A stretch of DNA of 25,931 nucleotides from a virus, in IMG/VR virus record IMGVR_UViG_3300017963_000697, positions 1 to 25,931 of that record; one strand, given 5' to 3'. The notes under the pieces were generated by a model. That model did no database searches. It had not been told where the DNA came from and saw only the letters and a program-made list of their open reading frames with translations. Both the position numbers and the translations under genes were made by a program. Shown piece after piece: positions 7,385 through 15,419 of this stretch (position 1 is its first letter; each line of letters starts with the position of its first letter).

Positions 7385-8377
7385 TTATACCAAGTCAGCT
7401 GGAACGGCAACAGGTGCGCTGGTTAAAGCTGTTCTAAGTCCACCCAAAACTCCGTTAGTAGGAACAATAGTAGTACTATCACATAGGATAGTAAGTACTT
7501 TAGGTTGCTCTTCCAAAGAAGGGGAAATACGATCAGACTTGTACTTAACGTGAATTGCGTTATAAGTAGTAGACTGACTTGCGTAATAAGGGGTAGAACC
7601 AAAATCAGCAGGATATCCAGTGGTACGATATACTTCGTACTTGTATCCTTTAGCAAACCATTCTAGGTTAACTGCATACTTGCCAGTTCCAACACCAGGG
7701 TTGTTCTCAGCAGCAACAGTAACAGAGTTAGTAGCGATATTCTCCTGTCCTACTAGGGCAGCGTTATCAAATACTTTAGCAATTACTTCAAACTCTATTT
7801 GCTTTCCGATAATTTTACCAGGAACTACAGATTGTGCCTGTCCAGTAATACCAATTACACCAGCACCTTCGTCAACAACAGTTAGTTCGTTGCCTCCGCG
7901 CTTAGCAAGATTAGCATTAAGACTTGATACAATACCAGCAGATACTGCAGTAGCAGTAGGAACTGTAGCACCAGATACATAATATCCAGTTACTGTAGCA
8001 AAGTTCTCAGGAGAAAGAGTTCCTCCGTCATTAAAAATTCGTACTTCTACTGCGTACGTATGATTAGCAGCAAGTGGTGCGAAAGCAGCCACGTCTACAT
8101 CTTTCTGTACTTCAGCAGAGTAAGTAGCCAAGATTACCTTGTCCACTTTTTTAGGGTCAATTGTGTCGGAGAATTCATATCCGTTAACTGCCCCTGCAGC
8201 TTTCTGCAATACTTTAAAGGGCTCAAGATCAGCAACAGCTCCACCTCCAGCACCAAGTACTGCAACCTCTCCATCTGTAGCAGTAGCTATAAATGTTGCG
8301 ATAGTTGTCTCAGCAGGAGCGGTATCACCAGTGCCAATGATTGGCTCTTCGACTTGATTGGGTCCAAATACACTCAT
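7385..8377 (-). CDS. Probable abundant virion protein, tail-tube candidate
   Basis: A 330-residue protein, rich in Ala, Val, Gly and Thr, low in Cys, with alternating beta strands throughout, the composition of a major tail or decoration protein. It begins MSVFGPNQVEEPIIGTGDTA. A Gly-rich loop (VLGAGGGAVADLEPF) lies near residue 45, and a more aromatic segment (VNLEWFAKGYKYEVYRTTGY) near residue 245. It follows the capsid and neck genes, where major tail or tube proteins are often encoded in tailed phages, and it is the second-last gene before a strong terminator. I cannot match it to a named tube or sheath family. A head decoration protein is the main alternative. Structure prediction compared with gpV/Hcp-type tubes would decide. 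Confidence 0.5.
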   Translation of the reverse strand: MSVFGPNQVEEPIIGTGDTAPAETTIATFIATATDGEVAVLGAGGGAVADLEPFKVLQKAAGAVNGYEFSDTIDPKKVDKVILATYSAEVQKDVDVAAFAPLAANHTYAVEVRIFNDGGTLSPENFATVTGYYVSGATVPTATAVSAGIVSSLNANLAKRGGNELTVVDEGAGVIGITGQAQSVVPGKIIGKQIEFEVIAKVFDNAALVGQENIATNSVTVAAENNPGVGTGKYAVNLEWFAKGYKYEVYRTTGYPADFGSTPYYASQSTTYNAIHVKYKSDRISPSLEEQPKVLTILCDSTTIVPTNGVLGGLRTALTSAPVAVPADLV

Positions 8378-8412
8378 GTTAAATTAATTTTAGTTATTAA
8401 AAAATTGTTTTA

Positions 8413-9156
8413 TTATTCGTTTCGTTGTCCTAGAGCTAAGAAAGTTTGAAGCTTTTCAGGGACATAATGCCCTGCGCAAAGTTCTACTGCTCTGTCTAGG
8501 ATTTCTCTATGTATACTTTCACTTAATTTACAAGTTTGCTCACTACTGACCCCGTCTATTGTTAACCCTTCTCCTACAAAGGCAGTGGTTAAATCTGTTA
8601 GAACAATTGGTTCAGGGTATTTAATGTAGCGGTATTTATATTCAGTTACTGTGTAACCTGGTACCAACTCTACATTTTTACTACCTCCTTGTTGAGAGTA
8701 ATAGTCTAACCTCCATGCTGTGCCATCATCTGGCTTTTTAAAGGGGTTATCTTTTTGTCTCTGATACTCATCATGTGTTTTCGGTACGACACTTGCGTAC
8801 TTGCCATCAACACATTTATCAGTAGAGGATAATTTTGCTTGTTCCTGTACAATTAAAAATACATCATTTTGGATTCTAAAGAACTGTGAATTAGGATCTA
8901 TTCCTTGTGTTGAAGACACCTCAACGGTGCTCTTATCATTACGGATTAGTTCATTTAAATCATTCCTTCTTTTTGAATCCATCTCAAACCCTGTTTGGTA
9001 TTTATTACCTTTAGGGTTAAAGTAATTCTTTACGAGTTCTAACTGAGCTTTTGTCAGATAGACTGACTTCTCATACAGATCAATATCAGGTGCATCGTTA
9101 GTTGCAATGCTATTAAATTGTATATCAAACTCGTTGCTAAACTCTTCAGTTGTCAT
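8413..9156 (-). CDS. Putative neck/connector protein of Bacteroidota phage type
   Basis: A 247-residue acidic protein beginning MTTEEFSNEFDIQFNSIATN. A helical region follows (YEKSVYLTKAQLELVKNYF), then a beta-rich middle with paired motifs YRYIKYPEPIVLTDL, and a conserved-looking helical end (ESIHREILDRAVELCAGHYV). From memory, proteins with the same start (TTEEFSNEFD, YEKSVFLTKAQ) and the same REILDRAVEL ending occur in virion-gene clusters of many Bacteroidota phages, usually without assigned function. Its position between the capsid-adjacent gene and the tail candidate suggests a head-completion, adaptor or stopper protein. It is one base away from the stop of its upstream neighbour and therefore in the same transcript. 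Confidence 0.55.
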   Translation of the reverse strand: MTTEEFSNEFDIQFNSIATNDAPDIDLYEKSVYLTKAQLELVKNYFNPKGNKYQTGFEMDSKRRNDLNELIRNDKSTVEVSSTQGIDPNSQFFRIQNDVFLIVQEQAKLSSTDKCVDGKYASVVPKTHDEYQRQKDNPFKKPDDGTAWRLDYYSQQGGSKNVELVPGYTVTEYKYRYIKYPEPIVLTDLTTAFVGEGLTIDGVSSEQTCKLSESIHREILDRAVELCAGHYVPEKLQTFLALGQRNE

Positions 9157-9157
9157 A

Positions 9158-10021
9158 TTAGTCTTCTTTATCTAATCTAGCTTCTACTAGTGCGCGGACT
9201 TCTTGGTATTTTGGATTATCCAAATACTTTACCGCATTATCAAAGGAAGCAACTTGACCTTGTTCTGCTAACTCTAGTCCATCAATTGTTTCGTAGAGAT
9301 TACCTCGTCGCTTAATATATCCTGCATCAACTGCATTTTGTATAAGCACTTTAGTTTCAAAGCTAGGATCTTCAACAATGTCTAAGAAAGCTTTTGGATT
9401 CTCATCCAATTTTTCTTCTACTTTACCTTGAATCCAGTTTAAATCAGAATCGGCTGAAATTGGTTGGTTAGATTGTAATTTGAGAATACCAAGAAGTTGC
9501 TCCCTGTTGTTCTCCATACGACCATACCTTTTCCAAGCTTCTTTCCGTACATCCAATTTTGCTTTTTTCTCTGCGAACTCTTCGTCAGATCCAGTAATAA
9601 CAAACTGGTAAGTTCCTTTTTTATGTCTGTCTGCCCACGATGGAGCTATATCATTTTTAAGAGATTTCAGTATTTTATACTGAATATAATCCATTGGTTG
9701 GGACAAATCAAAGTAATTGTTTGCATCATCCTTAAATAAAGCAACTTGAAACTCATTCCAGAAATCTCCATAAACAGACAGGTTCAATCCAGTCTTAGCT
9801 TCCAAAAATTCCTTTTCTTCTGCTGTAAGCACATTAGCTACAGCTCCGTTACGTTGCAAAGGCGCTGAAAATTTCTTCTTAGCACCAGTTAGCATACCAC
9901 CTGAGATTACGTGGTTGTCTTCTACATTAGCAGCAAGACCTTTTTTTCTCTTAATAAATTTGACAGTAATTGTCTCATTGGGTAGCGTAAAAGCTCCCCT
10001 TTTAACTTCCTTGGTTTTCAT
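9158..10021 (-). CDS. Conserved protein downstream of the capsid gene, probable virion component
   Basis: A 287-residue charged protein. Residues 1-45 are basic with short strands (MKTKEVKRGAFTLPNETITV, then FIKRKKG). The rest is largely helical with aromatic-rich helices (YGDFWNEFQVALFKDDANNY, YIQYKILKSLKNDIAPSW) and a C-terminal part near ALVEARL. I recall proteins of this look directly after the capsid gene in other Bacteroidota phages, but no function that I can name. The start has a good ribosome-binding-like GGGAG four bases before ATG, which is unusual in this genome. It sits only 23 bases past a terminator, so it can be translated strongly but transcribed at a reduced level. Candidates are a head-tail joining, cargo or decoration protein. 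Confidence 0.5.
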   Translation of the reverse strand: MKTKEVKRGAFTLPNETITVKFIKRKKGLAANVEDNHVISGGMLTGAKKKFSAPLQRNGAVANVLTAEEKEFLEAKTGLNLSVYGDFWNEFQVALFKDDANNYFDLSQPMDYIQYKILKSLKNDIAPSWADRHKKGTYQFVITGSDEEFAEKKAKLDVRKEAWKRYGRMENNREQLLGILKLQSNQPISADSDLNWIQGKVEEKLDENPKAFLDIVEDPSFETKVLIQNAVDAGYIKRRGNLYETIDGLELAEQGQVASFDNAVKYLDNPKYQEVRALVEARLDKED

Positions 10022-10043
10022 TTTTCTCCCGTTTTAAATTTAT

Positions 10044-10075
10044 AGTAAAAATAAGGGGTGTTCAAAGCACACCCC
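10044..10075 (-). terminator. Intrinsic terminator after the major capsid gene
   Basis: On the minus strand GGGGTGT (10075-10069) pairs with ACACCCC (10061-10055) around a 7-base loop, followed by TTATTTTTACT. It starts 26 bases after the capsid stop codon and ends 22 bases before the ATG of the next gene, so it probably lowers, rather than abolishes, downstream transcription. Confidence 0.85.
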
Positions 10076-10101
10076 ATATAAGCTTATATAATAGTGCCTA
10101 C

Positions 10102-11610
10102 TTAATCAAGCAGGGCGGGTTTTAGTGTAGCAGTCCTTGAAGGGTCTTTTACCATCGCACCAGTACCGCACATAGCAGTCATAGTGGCAGAATCCTCCAT
10201 GTGTTGCATAACTCCACCTCGTCGTCCACTGAAAGGATCACGGATACCAGCAAGGTAACCTCTTAGCTCGTCATCTCCACGAACTTTGATCTTTTGGATG
10301 TTAGGCTCTTCCATAGAACCGATGTAAAGAATATCATATCGGTAAGACTCAGCAACACCACCATCTGGGTGAAGAATCTTGTTCCGTACTTTATCATCAT
10401 ACATTGGGTCTACTTCCAACATTACGTGAATGTTGTTAGGAGCTTTCCACTCAGTAAACTGGAATCCAGCTACAAATGCATTTGAATGGAACTTAGAACT
10501 TGTTTGCTTGATAGCAGCGCTACCAGTGTTATCAAATCCTACTGCAGTCCATCCTGAAGCTTCGCGCGTTACTGCACGGTGGAATTGAGCAGCTCCTCTT
10601 TCTCCTGTACGAAGCATAAACTTCCTTTCAGAGAAATCAAGCTTACCTTCTACCAATTCAGATAAAAGATCTTCCAGCATGCGGATAGAGAACTTATTGT
10701 AAGTAGTAGTGTTACTAACTTCCATTTGCTCCCTGATCCCAGAACCAGCTTTAATTTCGATGTTGGAGTTTCCTTTATTAAGGAACCGTCCATTTTGATC
10801 TCTGTTTGTTTTACCAAACATGAGGGTTCTCGCTTTAATACGAGACAATGCTTTTTCAAATTGCCAGTAAACTTCCTGCATCCAAGTCACAGACTTGTGT
10901 ACTTTTCCACTGTTTGGATCTCTGGTTTCAATACCAGCGAAATAAACAGGTTGTACTTTGCAGTCAATCATTGCACCAGATACCTTGTGCTCCATCCTAA
11001 GTGTGGATACACTGTTCCTCATTAAATAAGGAGAGGTAAACTGGATGTCAGCACCACGGGTAGATAGTTCATCTTCCACGTATGCAGACTCAATGCTAAA
11101 TCTGTTTCCAGCTATAAGTTCATCACCTGGTACACCATTTAGAGACTCTTGGCCTCCAAAAACTTCTGCGGTATACACATAGTTACCACCTTCTTCCACT
11201 GCTTCAGAGATCAGCCTAAACTGATAAACATCTGGGCGTGGTCCAGCAATAACATGAACTTGGCTAAAATACTTTTCTCCGAATACCAATTCAATGGTAG
11301 AGCGGGCTGCACCTACACCAGTATCACTGTCTAGAACTGTAGCTCCATTGTAACGAGCCTCTACTAGAGGGATGTTACGCTCGTCTGATCCTACTACTTT
11401 CCATACAAAATCATCAGAAGATTCAAGAACTTTTTCTGGGAACAACGAAAGAGTTGTGTCCAAGTTTTTCATTCCTGAGTTCTGAAGAAGTACAGTTGTA
11501 AGAGGAGAGACAAGTTGAGGCTGAGATCCAAAGATAGCTCCGATGTGGTTCTTTAATGTCAAACCTGACCAGGCTTTTCCCTTGGTCATTACAAACTTTC
11601 CTAAACTCAT
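10102..11610 (-). CDS. Major capsid protein
   Basis: A 502-residue protein in the expected position after portal and scaffold-like genes, and directly before an intrinsic terminator, as befits the most abundant virion protein. The N terminus (MSLGKFVMTKGKAWSGLTLK) leads into a helical arm. Residues 190-330 include YLMRNSVSTLRMEHKVSGAM and a long helix WMQEVYWQFEKALSRIKAR that resembles the HK97-fold spine. A beta-rich P-domain-like part follows. The C-terminal 100 residues (DPMYDDKVRNKILHPDGG, RGYLAGIRDPFSGRRGG) resemble the A-domain of large Bacteroidota-phage capsids of about 500 residues. A distinct prohead-protease gene is not visible next to it. Assignment rests on length, gene order and composition; structure prediction would confirm. 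Confidence 0.75.
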   Translation of the reverse strand: MSLGKFVMTKGKAWSGLTLKNHIGAIFGSQPQLVSPLTTVLLQNSGMKNLDTTLSLFPEKVLESSDDFVWKVVGSDERNIPLVEARYNGATVLDSDTGVGAARSTIELVFGEKYFSQVHVIAGPRPDVYQFRLISEAVEEGGNYVYTAEVFGGQESLNGVPGDELIAGNRFSIESAYVEDELSTRGADIQFTSPYLMRNSVSTLRMEHKVSGAMIDCKVQPVYFAGIETRDPNSGKVHKSVTWMQEVYWQFEKALSRIKARTLMFGKTNRDQNGRFLNKGNSNIEIKAGSGIREQMEVSNTTTYNKFSIRMLEDLLSELVEGKLDFSERKFMLRTGERGAAQFHRAVTREASGWTAVGFDNTGSAAIKQTSSKFHSNAFVAGFQFTEWKAPNNIHVMLEVDPMYDDKVRNKILHPDGGVAESYRYDILYIGSMEEPNIQKIKVRGDDELRGYLAGIRDPFSGRRGGVMQHMEDSATMTAMCGTGAMVKDPSRTATLKPALLD

Positions 11611-11643
11611 AGTTAATTAATTAAATTATTGATTATTATTTTT

Positions 11644-12834
11644 TTATTCTATTACTAGTTCAGAACCTACTCCACCGTAACTTTCTGGATCAGATAGGAA
11701 CGCTGGTTTGCCATTGTCCTGAAATCTAGTTTTTCTTAATTCTTTTTCTAATTTACTCACTGCAGTGCTTTCGCTTTTGCTAATTACTTTAGAGAAATCT
11801 TTGAATCCCTTAGTGAGTTCGTAGAGGTAATACAGTTTACTGTCAAATTCAATTGGGTTTTCACGCCTGTCTCTCATTAGTTGGTTTTCAGCTACTCCAT
11901 TTGGAGTCTTACCTACTACCTTAGTAATACTGTTATATACTCTATCCTGCATTGCTTTAGTAAGCTTCATGCCAGGAATAAATTCTTTAGAGTTATAGAT
12001 AGAATTTTTTAAGTCATTATCTATCTTCTCTTGTTGCGCCTTTTGAAGCTCTGCTTCTTTTTCGCGTTGTAACGCAACTTGTTCTATTCTTTTAGATTCT
12101 ACTTCTTTAAGACTTTCAAGAGATGCCTTTGCATCTTCTACTAGTTGTTCGTCTCCTAAATCAATAGATTTTTTTAGAATAGCTGCTGCCCTCTTTTCAG
12201 ATAGGCCTTGGCTGACATAATCTTGGTAAATAATTTTCTTACTAAGTTCTATGTCATTTACTAATGTGTCCTCTGTAATATTTTCTAGAGTTTGCACATT
12301 GCTATTATACTGTTGGTACTCTGCAAGACTGATGCCTTTTTCTAAAGCTTCATAACCTTCTGATCCCACCTTTGTAATAAGGTATTCCTTTACTTGGTTA
12401 TTAATTTCACTTTTAAAAGCTTCTGCAAGATCTTCTGCAGTTTCAATCTTGACTTCTTCATCTTGAAGGTCAAGAGAGGGAAGCAATCCCTGTTCGCTAA
12501 GAACTGATGCAAAGGAAGAATATATGGTGGGAGAAACATCTTCTGGGTCTCCCTCTCCTTCACCTTCTCCTTCGCCTACTCCCTCTGAGCTTTCGCCCTC
12601 AGCGTCTGGTTTATCGTTTAAGTAATCATCTAGTCCTTCTGGGGTGTCTCCTTCGCTGCCTTCCGCTGCAGGTTCTGCAGGCTCTTCAGGTTCAGCGGGT
12701 GGAGTAGGATCTGCTCCTTCTTCACCTTCATCTTCTAGACTAGTAATGTCTTCTGTGTCAATTTCTGGGATTGGTGTCATATTTAGTTCCAATCCTTCTG
12801 AGCCAAATATGCTCATTAAGTTTTCATCTTCCAT
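11644..12834 (-). CDS. Scaffold-like acidic coiled-coil protein upstream of the capsid gene
   Basis: A 396-residue protein lying between portal and capsid genes, where head scaffolds are usually encoded. Residues 20-105 are an acidic low-complexity tail (repeated EPEEPAEP, GEGEGEGEGD). Residues 105-310 are mostly charged helix with coiled-coil character (LESLKEVESKRIEQVALQRE). The C-terminal 80 residues are basic-mixed and could contact capsid subunits. A disordered acidic N terminus followed by a long helix and a capsid-binding end is the usual plan of phage scaffolds. It has its own promoter (12861-12891), with the 22-bp box upstream, and gives the first gene of a scaffold-capsid unit ending at the terminator at 10044-10075. 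I see no protease catalytic motif, so a fused maturation protease is not supported. Confidence 0.65.
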   Translation of the reverse strand: MEDENLMSIFGSEGLELNMTPIPEIDTEDITSLEDEGEEGADPTPPAEPEEPAEPAAEGSEGDTPEGLDDYLNDKPDAEGESSEGVGEGEGEGEGDPEDVSPTIYSSFASVLSEQGLLPSLDLQDEEVKIETAEDLAEAFKSEINNQVKEYLITKVGSEGYEALEKGISLAEYQQYNSNVQTLENITEDTLVNDIELSKKIIYQDYVSQGLSEKRAAAILKKSIDLGDEQLVEDAKASLESLKEVESKRIEQVALQREKEAELQKAQQEKIDNDLKNSIYNSKEFIPGMKLTKAMQDRVYNSITKVVGKTPNGVAENQLMRDRRENPIEFDSKLYYLYELTKGFKDFSKVISKSESTAVSKLEKELRKTRFQDNGKPAFLSDPESYGGVGSELVIE

Positions 12835-12860
12835 AATTAAAAATTTCTCCCGTTAATTTA

Positions 12861-12891
12861 CAAATATAATACATTTTATTAGCAAAGTCAA
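12861..12891 (-). promoter_or_regulatory. Bacteroidota-type promoter of the scaffold-capsid unit
   Basis: On the minus strand TTG (12891-12889, in TTGACTTT) is followed after exactly 20 bp by TATATTTG (12868-12861), the consensus TAnnTTTG. Transcription should start about 20 bases before the ATG at 12834. The leader contains CGGGAGAAA, also found before the 287-residue gene. Confidence 0.85.
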
Positions 12892-12919
12892 TAATTTTTA
12901 TGATTATTTTTAAAAATCA

Positions 12920-12941
12920 TATCATTAACTAATAGCTATTT
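12920..12941 (-). repeat. 22-bp direct repeat, copy 1 (portal 3' end)
   Basis: An exact copy of the box at 15398-15419. The plus-strand core is CATTAACTAATAGCTAT, with TAT before and TT after. It includes the 8-bp palindrome ATAGCTAT and a loose dyad ATTA-N2-TAAT. This copy covers the last Lys codon and stop of the portal gene, and ends 28 bp upstream of the TTG of the promoter at 12861-12891. Possible activator or operator site. Confidence 0.8.
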
Positions 12942-15320
12942 CGATGTAGCTGATTTTGCTTTTGCAGCTGCAACTTTTTTATTTTCTACTTCTATCTGGT
13001 CTTTATGCTGTGTCATCTTATCGTTGAGCTCTCTCATTTTGAGTTCATACTCATTTCTAATTTTTTCAGCATCTAGTCCTATTTTTGCACTTTCAATTGG
13101 GTCAACAATACCATCGTCCATATTAGCTCTTTCTTTAAGCTCTGCTACGTAACGTTGAGTTTCATTGTCACGCATATTAATAGCGTCTTCCAATTCTAAT
13201 TTTTGTTGCTCAAGTTGTGCCCTCTGCTCAAGATCTTGTTGTGCGATCTTATTCTGCATCTCAGCTTGCTTATTATTATTCTCATTAATTTTATCTTCAG
13301 CAATCTCAAGCTTACGTCGCATATCTTGCAGTGATGGACTAAAGTAAATATCCATGATAGTTGCAAAGCTACCACCATTCTGCATAAATGCTTGTGCGTA
13401 TTGTTTTAGACCAGCTTCCAATTCTGCTGCTTTAGCAGAAGCAGTTGCTACAAGACCGTAATCAGCCTCTGCAAAATCATCTCCTTCTACATTAAGCATT
13501 TGGATAGTTTGGTCATCCAGTATATTTTGTGCTTTTTTGTTATTACCTTTTAGTGCAATCTTAGCAGTTTCAAGAAATGCCTCCATTGCTCTAAGTTTAA
13601 CTTTCTCGTGAGTATAGAACCAAAATTCAGTAATATGGGCAGACTGATTAACAGAACGCTCAATACCTCCTTTTGTTTCGTAAGAGCTAATGGCACCTTC
13701 ACGTTGACGTGACACACCAGCAATTTCACTCATTTCCATCTTGATAAACTCAAGAAGTTGTACATGCTGCTGGATATAGTTACCAGTTTCCATATCTATA
13801 GACCTTCCGCCTGTAGTATTCATGGACCCTGCTAGTTTGCCTGTAGCTGCACCGTGGTTACCTTCTTTAAAAGAATCTACAATAGCAAGTTTATTAACTA
13901 CTGCAAAATGTAACCATTTGTCAATTTCCCATCCTTCAGGTATCTTGGCTAAGTCAAGTTCAAAGATCTTACCATAATTAGTAGAGATCGCTTTGTTCAA
14001 CCTATCCCAGATAGTATCATACATATACTGATAGTTTTTACACCTATCCAATAATGATACTGCTTTACCTTGATTAGTATTATAGATTTGGCCTATAATA
14101 CCAGGATGACATACTGATGGGTTATTTAATCTGTTGAACTGAACAGGACGCGGACGCATATTTACATATATGTCTTTTCCTATTTTAGTTCCTTCCCACC
14201 ATTCATTAACCCACATAGAAGTGGATTCTTCGCCCATATCTTTATCTTCGATATATTCTTCTGAGCGAATTTTATATTGTGTATCACCGAACTCGTCGTA
14301 ATACTTTACTTTCTTTACTTTCTTTAGACTTCTCCAGTAAACACGCAAAACTCTGATGTTCCCATTTTCATCGGTGAAATCAGAGCTAAAATAGTGACCA
14401 TTAATCTCTGCAATATTAAACAGAGTATCAAAGCCATCAGAACGTATACCTTCTACATTATCACGAAGTAGAGTGTGATTGCTATCATCATCTGAATATC
14501 TTCCACTAGTTTTAGTAGAAGTATACTCCATGATATAATCAATATCCTCTGGTTTTAATTCGTCGTGATAATAGTCTACAATTTTGCCAGGACTCCAGTG
14601 ATCCTCTAATATAATAATAGATGAATCTTCTATCCTGTCGGAATTACCAGATCTAACAGCGTGGACCTTTAAAGGGTTTAGCTTGTCAAGCACAGGCTCA
14701 GAGTGAACTATATCAACTTGATATATTTCTTCTGCCATAATAAGCGCATCTTTAAACCCGTTGTTAAACTTTTGCTCAAAGTCTTGCTCATTCCAGTAAT
14801 GCCGCAGGATTTGGTTCGCCATTTTCTCGCGAATGTCCTGCCATGAATATTTCATGTAATCCTCAATCTCCTGCATCTTCTTCTCAAGCTCATCTTCTTT
14901 ATAATTAGCTTGGACGAATTCAACTAGCTTTTGAGTCAGGGCTTGCTTCTTAGCTTCTTCTTTTTTAGTAATTGCATCTGCATTAGTCACAATCACATTC
15001 CAATCAAATCTCCTTTTAATTTCTTCACCTACAAGTAGATCAATCTTAGGAACTACAATAGGGTGATGAGGAATATTATCTGGAATAAAGGAAGCATCCA
15101 TCTGATACGGATTGACCGTAGTAGTAAGATCCCTGATATCTACTACGCCATTGTAGAGATTCAGATTTATAACTTTATTTTTAAGACTCTTCCGTACGGA
15201 CTCATTATGATAAAAAGAATGTTTATCAGCATAATCGACATTGTCTTTACGCCAAGGTTTAGTCTTTTTAATATAAGGTAGCCTCTGAGGCGGAAGCGTC
15301 AGAGTATTAATTCTCGCCAT
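12936..15320 (-). CDS. Portal protein
   Basis: A 794-residue protein forming the dodecameric ring through which DNA enters the head. Evidence is its position straight after the large terminase, its length (typical of the large portals of Bacteroidota phages, longer than the common 400-550), and sequence features. Residues 70-115 contain NPYQMDASFIPDNIPHHPIV and PKIDLLVGEEIKRRFDW, a pattern I associate with these portals. There is a long central beta/helix body (WVNEWWEGTKIGKDIYVNM) and a helical C-terminal region (residues 650-780) of Gln/Glu/Lys-rich coiled coil (EQRAQLEQQKLELEDA) that would form the barrel. The region near residue 540 (MSEIAGVSRQREGAISSYET) resembles the portal stem/wing segment. 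It has its own promoter with a very short leader, and its 3' end carries the 22-bp repeat. Confidence 0.85.
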   Translation of the reverse strand: MARINTLTLPPQRLPYIKKTKPWRKDNVDYADKHSFYHNESVRKSLKNKVINLNLYNGVVDIRDLTTTVNPYQMDASFIPDNIPHHPIVVPKIDLLVGEEIKRRFDWNVIVTNADAITKKEEAKKQALTQKLVEFVQANYKEDELEKKMQEIEDYMKYSWQDIREKMANQILRHYWNEQDFEQKFNNGFKDALIMAEEIYQVDIVHSEPVLDKLNPLKVHAVRSGNSDRIEDSSIIILEDHWSPGKIVDYYHDELKPEDIDYIMEYTSTKTSGRYSDDDSNHTLLRDNVEGIRSDGFDTLFNIAEINGHYFSSDFTDENGNIRVLRVYWRSLKKVKKVKYYDEFGDTQYKIRSEEYIEDKDMGEESTSMWVNEWWEGTKIGKDIYVNMRPRPVQFNRLNNPSVCHPGIIGQIYNTNQGKAVSLLDRCKNYQYMYDTIWDRLNKAISTNYGKIFELDLAKIPEGWEIDKWLHFAVVNKLAIVDSFKEGNHGAATGKLAGSMNTTGGRSIDMETGNYIQQHVQLLEFIKMEMSEIAGVSRQREGAISSYETKGGIERSVNQSAHITEFWFYTHEKVKLRAMEAFLETAKIALKGNNKKAQNILDDQTIQMLNVEGDDFAEADYGLVATASAKAAELEAGLKQYAQAFMQNGGSFATIMDIYFSPSLQDMRRKLEIAEDKINENNNKQAEMQNKIAQQDLEQRAQLEQQKLELEDAINMRDNETQRYVAELKERANMDDGIVDPIESAKIGLDAEKIRNEYELKMRELNDKMTQHKDQIEVENKKVAAAKAKSATSK

Positions 15321-15330
15321 AACATGTTAT
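15319..15330. promoter_or_regulatory. 12-bp palindrome overlapping the portal start codon
   Basis: ATAACATGTTAT is a perfect 12-bp palindrome whose last two bases on the minus strand are the AT of the portal ATG. It occupies essentially the whole predicted 5' leader, because the -7 element ends at 15339. It could be an operator or a short RNA hairpin that hides the start codon. Confidence 0.45.
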
Positions 15331-15338
15331 ATAACTCG

Positions 15339-15369
15339 TAAATATAGTGAATTTTTTACCAAAAGTCAA
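15339..15369 (-). promoter_or_regulatory. Bacteroidota-type promoter of the portal gene
   Basis: On the minus strand TTG (15369-15367, in TTGACTTTT) is followed after 20 bp by TATATTTA (15346-15339), one base off TAnnTTTG. The 22-bp box lies exactly 28 bp further upstream, as at the promoter at 12861-12891, and TAAAAATAA is at the same offset in both linkers. Confidence 0.75.
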
Positions 15370-15397
15370 GTGATTTGTAATTTATTTTTAGTTTTGC

Positions 15398-15419
15398 TAT
15401 CATTAACTAATAGCTATTT
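15398..15419 (-). repeat. 22-bp direct repeat, copy 2 (terminase 3' end)
   Basis: Identical over 22 bp to the copy at 12920-12941. It begins inside the terminase stop codon and runs downstream, ending 28 bp before the TTG of the portal promoter. The sequence on either side differs between copies, so the identity is confined to the box, although TAAAAATAA recurs at the same distance downstream of each. Confidence 0.8.

Noticed and set aside
540-8449. Numerous plus-strand open frames, some over 100 codons, across the fibre and tail region
   Set aside because: They are antisense shadows of minus-strand genes with clear protein features, lack Bacteroidota-type promoters and have Ser/Cys/Pro-rich translations typical of antisense frames.
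12920-15419. The 22-bp repeats as phage attachment sites or packaging sites flanking the portal
   Set aside because: No integrase is seen, and the fixed 28-bp spacing to promoters points to regulation. A deletion between the copies would remove the essential portal gene.
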